Shown: positions 53,577 to 57,389 of the stretch, in pieces
Layout: every line of letters starts with the position of its first letter
Position numbering within the stretch: the stretch's first letter is position 1
From: Lachnospiraceae bacterium
GTDB lineage: Bacteria; Bacillota; Clostridia; Lachnospirales; Lachnospiraceae
DNA length: 57,389 bases
Direction: 5' to 3'
Assembly (NCBI GenBank): GCA_028692395.1
Contig: JAQUXP010000024.1
Span: forward strand, 1-57,389
Notes under the pieces: model-generated
What the model was told of the DNA's origin: nothing
Seen by the model: the letters and a program-made list of their open reading frames with translations, nothing else
The model's database searches: none
Position numbers and translations under genes: made by a program

Positions 53577-53783
53577 ATTTTTACTTATGAGCCGTTATGG
53601 AAAACCTTAAATGACAAGGGCATCACACAGTATGAGTTAATCAAGACGTACCATTTCAGTACAGGAACACTGGACGCTCTAAGAAAGAATAAGAGTGTCA
53701 CTATGAATACTCTGCATGACATCTGTGTCATGTTGGACTGTCCCATTGAAGAAGTCGTTGAGATAATAAAAGAAGATAACTAA
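53577..53783 (+). CDS. Tn916 Orf9-like Cro/CI-family repressor
   Basis: About 69 residues: FTYEPLWKTLNDKGITQYELIKTYHFSTGTLDALRKNKSVTMNTL is a HTH_3/HTH_26 domain. The orientation opposite to orf7/orf8 matches orf9 of Tn916. AAGGAGG lies eight bases before an ATT codon at 53577; the in-frame GTG at 53568 falls inside the ribosome site, so an ATT start is the best reading, with GTG the fallback. It probably represses through the palindrome upstream. Confidence 0.75.
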   Translation: MFTYEPLWKTLNDKGITQYELIKTYHFSTGTLDALRKNKSVTMNTLHDICVMLDCPIEEVVEIIKEDN

Positions 53784-53823
53784 CAGGCTGATTGTATATC
53801 TAAAGTGATACAATCAGCCTGTT
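53782..53823 (+). terminator. Terminator after the orf9-like gene
   Basis: Arms AACAGGCTGATTGTAT and ATACAATCAGCCTGTT followed by TCTTT, starting at the stop codon. Confidence 0.85.
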
Positions 53824-53826
53824 TCT

Positions 53827-53880
53827 TTATCCTACAATCTTTCAGTTACTATCTGTCTTTCGTAATATCAAATCAAACTG
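53827..53880 (-). pseudogene. Remnant of a second tcpC 3' end
   Basis: The 18 codons read QFDLILRKTDSN-stop-KIVG-stop, against QFELLLHKDSNWKIVG at the end of the intact tcpC (54747). The Trp codon TGG is TGA here. The remnant overlaps the last codons of the carboxymuconolactone decarboxylase gene, so that gene was joined onto it. Confidence 0.75.
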
Positions 53881-54256
53881 TAATACTTCTCTCATTGAAA
53901 ATCTTTTTTGCCACAAAAACAGCATTTAAAACTCGTGGAAATCCAGTATATGGAATGCACTGTAAAAAAGTTTCAATAATTTTTTTTGCTGAAACACCTA
54001 CATTTAATGCTCCATTGATATGTACCTCTAATTGTGGTTCACATCCTCCTGCTGTCAATAGACTGGTAATTGTTATCAATTCTCTTTCCTGTAAAGTCAG
54101 CTCTTTTCTCGTGTAAATATCGCCAAATGCAAATTCTACAATGAACTTGCCTAAGTCTGGCGAAATGTCCGCCAGCGATTTAATTACATTCTCTCCACCT
54201 ACGCCGTCAATCGCTTTCAGTTCCTCCATGCCCTTTTCAAAACGTGTTTTTTCCAT
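53873..54256 (-). CDS. Carboxymuconolactone decarboxylase (CMD/AhpD-like) family protein
   Basis: 127 residues: IVEFAFGDIYTRKELTLQERELITITSLLTAGG, then CEPQLEVHINGALNVGVSAKKIIETFLQ. A single Cys (GGCEPQ) is present, not the CxxC of AhpD peroxidases. Such proteins beside MerR regulators of the AdhR/NmlR type belong to aldehyde or electrophile stress responses. It has a MerR-type promoter with a 19-base spacer and lies divergent from the merR gene. Its 3' end is fused to a tcpC remnant. Confidence 0.88.
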   Translation of the reverse strand: MEKTRFEKGMEELKAIDGVGGENVIKSLADISPDLGKFIVEFAFGDIYTRKELTLQERELITITSLLTAGGCEPQLEVHINGALNVGVSAKKIIETFLQCIPYTGFPRVLNAVFVAKKIFNERSITV

Positions 54257-54288
54257 TTGATTTTACCTCCTTAAATGGTTACAATAGT

Positions 54289-54319
54289 AGCATATTACTT
54301 AGACTATACTGTAAGTCAA
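54289..54319 (-). promoter_or_regulatory. MerR-type promoter with a 19-base spacer
   Basis: On the minus strand TTGACT (54314-54319) and TATGCT (54289-54294) are 19 bases apart, with the dyad CTTACAGTATAGTCTAAG inside the spacer. An overlong spacer with a dyad is the hallmark of promoters activated by MerR proteins through DNA distortion. It drives the CMD gene and faces merR. Confidence 0.8.
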
Positions 54320-54345
54320 GGATTTTTTTCAAAGGAGGATTTATT

Positions 54346-54702
54346 ATGACTATTGGGGAATTATCCAGAGCAACCAATATCAGCGAATACACCTTACGCT
54401 ACTATGAAAAGAAAAATTTAATTATCGTGAAGCGTGAGGATATAGGTAGACGTTGCTATGTTGAAAATGATATTGAATGGATTAAATTTATTCAACGCCT
54501 AAAAGAAACAGGAATGTTGCTACGAGATATTGAAAAATATTCACAACTCCGATACAAAGGAGATGAAACTATGCCTGAACGATTATCCATGCTAGAAAAA
54601 CATAGGCTATATGTTCTTGAACAACAAAAGAAATGGCAAGAATATTTAGAAAATCTTGACAGTAAAATCACATATTATGAAAATTCCATTTCTAATCGTT
54701 AA
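54346..54702 (+). CDS. MerR-family regulator (AdhR/NmlR-like)
   Basis: 118 residues from ATG 54346, behind AAAGGAGG. MTIGELSRATNISEYTLRYYEKKNLI is the MerR helix-turn-helix, followed by the wing (REDIGRRCYVENDIEWIKFIQRLKETGM) and a C-terminal dimerisation coil. The Cys found in the FIxCLK motif of AdhR is Arg here (FIQRLK); Cys37 is the only Cys near it. It probably activates the CMD gene. Confidence 0.9.
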   Translation: MTIGELSRATNISEYTLRYYEKKNLIIVKREDIGRRCYVENDIEWIKFIQRLKETGMLLRDIEKYSQLRYKGDETMPERLSMLEKHRLYVLEQQKKWQEYLENLDSKITYYENSISNR

Positions 54703-54703
54703 A

Positions 54704-54740
54704 AAAGGCTTGCATACCATAGGCGAAATACAAGCCTTTA
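54704..54740. terminator. Terminator between merR and tcpC
   Basis: Arms AAAGGCTTG and CAAGCCTTT with A- and T-rich flanks, usable from both sides. Confidence 0.75.
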
Positions 54741-54746
54741 ATCATA

Positions 54747-55640
54747 TTACCCTACAATCTTCCAGTTACTATCCTTATGAAGCAAAAGCTCAAACTGTGA
54801 AATCTGCATTGCCTTTGTCTGGTTATCAATGAACTTCACAGATACACTCACTTTTACATTATCCCCGTCCTGTGTAAAGATTGGGTTTATGAGTTCTGAA
54901 TATAAGTAGTCCCCATTTATCGGCTCTAAGATATTGCCCTCTACATAGTAGGCTAGTTCCTTTTCCGTTGCGGTTGGATACAACTTGAAGAATGTTTCCA
55001 GAAATGCGGTAGCGTCTGTCATGGTATCAGCTTCCACACTTCCGTCTGCGTCCTGCATCTTTGGCTCATAGTTCGATTTTGCGATTGCTGGTGCAAGGGT
55101 TGGGTTCTTTACAATTACCATATCCCCGTCACTATCCACATGAACCATAACCGTATAAGTGGCACTGACCGCTTTCGTCTGGTAGCCCTCCTTTATCTGC
55201 TGTTCTACTTCGTAGGTAGCAGTAAACTCATTCTCCCCAGACTGTAGAACATTCCAGATAAGCACGTTACTGACCGTAGAGCTGGTCGGTATGTCTGTTC
55301 TGATGGTATCCACATTCAAATCCTGCAATTCCTTTGTCAGATACCCGTTGACCGCCTGTGTCCTTGCTTCCATGCTTTCCTTGTTGTTCTCCCATGTATA
55401 ATAGGATTTTGCAAAGTTTCTTACATAGTTTTCAATCCCGTTGGTGTCATGTAAGCGTAGCTCTATGATTTCCTTTTCGTGGGTGGTGTGCTGGTCTATG
55501 GCGGTAAAATTCTTGTACACCCCGAAGCTGACACTTGCAATCAGCACCAGCCATAGGGCAATCACTGTTTTCTTATGCGTACCGACTTTGAGGGTACGCA
55601 CTTTCTTTACTTTTACTGGTTTTTCTTTTTTCTTAAACAT
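54747..55640 (-). CDS. Conjugal transfer protein TcpC/Orf13 (Tn916 type)
   Basis: 297 residues: basic cytoplasmic start (MFKKKEKPVKVKKVRTLKVG), one membrane segment (about 27-45), and two NTF2-like domains outside, the TcpC layout of a VirB8-like scaffold. Part of the Gram-positive conjugation channel. In Tn916 orf13 sits just upstream of the tet(M) region, as it does here relative to the cargo region. Confidence 0.9.
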   Translation of the reverse strand: MFKKKEKPVKVKKVRTLKVGTHKKTVIALWLVLIASVSFGVYKNFTAIDQHTTHEKEIIELRLHDTNGIENYVRNFAKSYYTWENNKESMEARTQAVNGYLTKELQDLNVDTIRTDIPTSSTVSNVLIWNVLQSGENEFTATYEVEQQIKEGYQTKAVSATYTVMVHVDSDGDMVIVKNPTLAPAIAKSNYEPKMQDADGSVEADTMTDATAFLETFFKLYPTATEKELAYYVEGNILEPINGDYLYSELINPIFTQDGDNVKVSVSVKFIDNQTKAMQISQFELLLHKDSNWKIVG

Positions 55641-55654
55641 GATGTTTGTCCTTT

Positions 55655-55727
55655 CTATTGTTTGATTCTGCCAGCCCCAGCTAAATGCTGTTGCCAGTAA
55701 GAAGTTGTCAAATCCGCATAACCGATG
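55655..55727 (-). pseudogene. 3' exon of orf14 (NlpC/P60 lytic protein), split by a group II intron
   Basis: The bases encode IGYADLTTSYWQQHLAGAG and then RIKQ-stop, resembling the C-terminus of the Tn916 Orf14 cell-wall hydrolase. The gene lies directly upstream of tcpC as in Tn916. Upstream of it the intron's 3' end begins. If the intron splices, orf14 is still expressed. Confidence 0.7.
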
Positions 55728-57310
55728 GATAGCGATAGGTAACCCTTTGAAGTTATCTCCAAGTTTTCCCCCGCTTCACACCGTGCATGATAGTTTCCTA
55801 TCACACGGCGTTCCCTCAATAACAGGCGTTATAATCTAATTCATTATTTCCAACCAAAACTCGATATTGATTGATTTTCTTTAATTGCTCTTTGTCTGGA
55901 TTTACAACGGCAAGGCACTTTTCAAGCACTTTGTTTTCCATTGCATGAACCAGTATATGTACATCATTCGTGATATAAATAAGATTTTTATATTCATCAT
56001 TACCACCCATAAATTTAGGAGTGATATGGTGTAAATCCATGTTTCCTATTTTCAGAATTATTCCAGTTATTTTACACCGCCCATTTTGAGCGACATATAC
56101 TGATATTCTGTTATCGTTGTATTCCGTTGTCCCTTTAAGAGTAGAAGATTGTTCCATGAAATAATGAATTATCCTCATATCCATTTTTAGCCTTTGATGT
56201 ATGGCATTTCTTCCGCTCTCTGTATATCTCGTACAGTTTTTAGAAATCATTTTGGGTTCACGAAATTTAATTCCTGCAATCGGAAACAGGATTGTTTTTG
56301 CTATGAACACTTTTTTATATCCATAGTCTTTATAGAACTTTAGGTATGTTTTTGTAATACTTCCAGTTCTGGCACGAATTTTTTTGGTTCGACAAAGTAG
56401 GCTCTTGTTGACTATATAGGCAATCTTTATGAAATCCTCATTTACCATAGTGGCAATGCTGTAATAGTTCTGCAATCCAATAACGATTGAATTATATTTA
56501 TTTACAGCTTCTCTTGTAGGATTTTTCTGTATTACTTTGACTTGTTCTTTTAATTTCTTGATAGCATTTTCTCTTGCTTTATCCCTCATGTGGCTACGGT
56601 TGGTATACTTATTTGCTTTTCCTTTTCTGACTTTTAATTTCAGTCCTAGAAATTCGGAATAGCGTTTTCGGATATTTGTTATCCTAGATTTCTCTGGACT
56701 AATATCCAACTGTAACCGTTGTTTCAACCACATTTGGGTTGCTGTAAATATCTTTTGAGCAGTTTTATAATCCTTACACATGATTTTAAAATCATCAGCA
56801 TAACGGACAATTTTTATTTCTTTTAGACTGCTTTCTTTTAAAGCAAGAAGTTTACTTCTCTGATACTGATATGGATAATCGGTCTGGAAGTTATCCCATT
56901 GACTTGCTATCCACCAGTCAAGTTCGTTTAATACTACATTGGCAAGTAGCGGTGATAAAATACCGCCTTGTGGAGTTCCTTTTTGGGGAACGCCAACGCC
57001 TTTTATTGGAGCTTTTAACATTCTTGAAATAATGCTAATTAGCGTTTTATCTCTTATTCCAAGCGTCCATAACTGCTTTAACAGTTTTCCATGATTAACA
57101 TTATCGAAAAATCCTTTTATATCAATATCTACCACATAATGAAATCCACTATATGCCAGATGATAAAAGCGAGCGATAGCGTGTGACGTGCTTCGGTCTG
57201 GTCGAAACCCATAGGAATGTTCATAGAATTTTGCTTCTAATACTGGTTCTAGGATTTGTCTGATTGTTATTCGGCATTTTATGTGCCTCAGATTTTTATG
57301 TTTTCATGCA
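55728..57310 (-). mobile_element. Group II intron in orf14, 5' part not intact here
   Basis: At the 3' end, domain V is recognisable (GCCGTGTGATAGGAAACTAT, CATGCACGGTGT; 55776-55812), then domain VI and the end CTTACC-like CTATCGCTATC near 55728. The intron ORF is 55816-57303. Upstream of 57304 a stop codon and then an inverted repeat replace the expected N-terminal coding part. Confidence 0.8.
55816..57303 (-). pseudogene. Group II intron reverse transcriptase/maturase with HNH endonuclease, 5'-truncated
   Basis: Open for 495 codons without an ATG. RT motifs: YGFRPDRSTSHA, VDIDIKGFFDNVNH, GTPQGGILSPLLANVVL, IVRYADDFKIM (catalytic YADD) and FLGLKLKVRKGK; then the maturase domain X and a C-terminal HNH endonuclease (CKITGII, DLHHITPKFMGGNDEYKNL, HAM). 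The N-terminal 80-100 residues (RT0 region) that intact enzymes have are missing. From the GTG at 57135 a 439-residue protein is possible but would lack motifs before VDIDIKGFF. Confidence 0.8.
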
Positions 57311-57316
57311 AATTAA

Positions 57317-57381
57317 AAGAAGGTACTAGATAAATTATTCTGATGCATTATGCGGCAGATTGTTTTATCCAGTACCTTCTT
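57317..57381. repeat. Inverted repeat abutting the truncated intron ORF
   Basis: Arms of 18 bases, AAGAAGGTACTAGATAAA (57317-57334) and its complement (57364-57381), with one mismatch and a 29-base loop. It may be the end of an inserted element or a terminator. It lies where the reverse transcriptase loses its N-terminus. Confidence 0.6.
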
Positions 57382-57389
57382 GTGTTATC

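Larger units (their letters stand above)
47644..57389. mobile_element. Tn5397/Tn916-like integrative conjugative element (one end, incomplete)
   Basis: From the cwlD junction to the window edge the content is mobile: large serine recombinase, orf7/orf8-type regulators, orf9-type HTH, TcpC/Orf13, and an orf14 fragment split by a group II intron. Tn5397 is the known Tn916 relative with a large serine recombinase (TndX) and an intron in orf14. Here tet(M) is absent and other cargo genes take its place. The transfer genes (orf15-orf24) should follow beyond 57389. Confidence 0.85.

Noticed and set aside
47644-57389. tet(M) or another ribosomal-protection gene in the element
   Set aside because: The Tn5397-like context made this worth looking for, but no GTPase motifs (G1 HVDAGKTT type) occur in any frame here.
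1-57389. CRISPR arrays, rRNA genes or prophage structural genes
   Set aside because: No regularly spaced direct repeats, no rRNA signature and no capsid, terminase or tail genes were seen.

Overview
The window looks like a chromosome segment of a spore-forming, anaerobic gut Firmicute, most likely Lachnospiraceae (Blautia/Roseburia-like). I infer this from sporulation genes (yabP, yabQ, a SpoIIE-type phosphatase, a CotS-like kinase), a T-box leader, strong AGGAGG ribosome sites, plant-glycan and starch hydrolases, and the family make-up of the genes. No species call is possible without a search.

Layout. 1-5,000: a leftward surface-polysaccharide operon head (LytTR regulator, CpsB phosphatase, CpsD kinase, CpsC/Wzz chain-length protein, class B sortase, LCP ligase). 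5,300-7,250: a PadR-DUF1700-DUF4097 envelope-stress type operon with a clear promoter and operator. 7,480-10,810: a metal operon (HMA chaperone, AraC regulator, a 26-residue microprotein, DUF6110, P-type ATPase with an altered ion-binding motif). 11,090-16,340: a two-component system with a VTC polyphosphate polymerase, DUF4956 membrane protein and Cthe_2159-type lipoprotein. 16,430-20,050: trpS and a GH43 xylosidase, among copies of a long-hairpin repeat. 20,060-24,630: a BceRSAB-type antimicrobial peptide sensing and export module. 24,800-29,280: a DUF2383-like protein, an FGGY sugar kinase, a candidate small RNA, tRNA-Leu and a GH13 amylase.

29,660-37,720 is the conserved Firmicute block ftsH-hpt-tilS-spoIIE-like-divIC-yabQ-yabP-rqcP-hup-mazG, in the B. 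subtilis order. 37,730-47,030 holds housekeeping genes: pgcA, a CotS-like kinase, CCA-adding enzyme, T-box-controlled proS, dCMP deaminase, upp, rpiB, a low-molecular-weight phosphatase homologue without its catalytic cysteine, and a Sua5-type enzyme.

From about 47,644 to the window end lies one end of an integrative conjugative element. It has cut a cwlD-type amidase gene at its zinc-binding HGG motif. The element has a Tn916-type backbone (orf7, orf8 and orf9-like regulators, TcpC/Orf13, an Orf14 C-terminus) but uses a large serine recombinase and carries a group II intron inside orf14, the combination known from Tn5397. No tet(M) is present. In the accessory positions are an Ntn-type amide hydrolase, a flavin reductase-like protein, and a MerR-carboxymuconolactone decarboxylase cassette joined to a decayed second tcpC 3' end.

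Start codons were often moved from the longest open frame to the position supported by a ribosome-binding site; these choices are stated in each entry. Family names come from reading the sequence without a database search.
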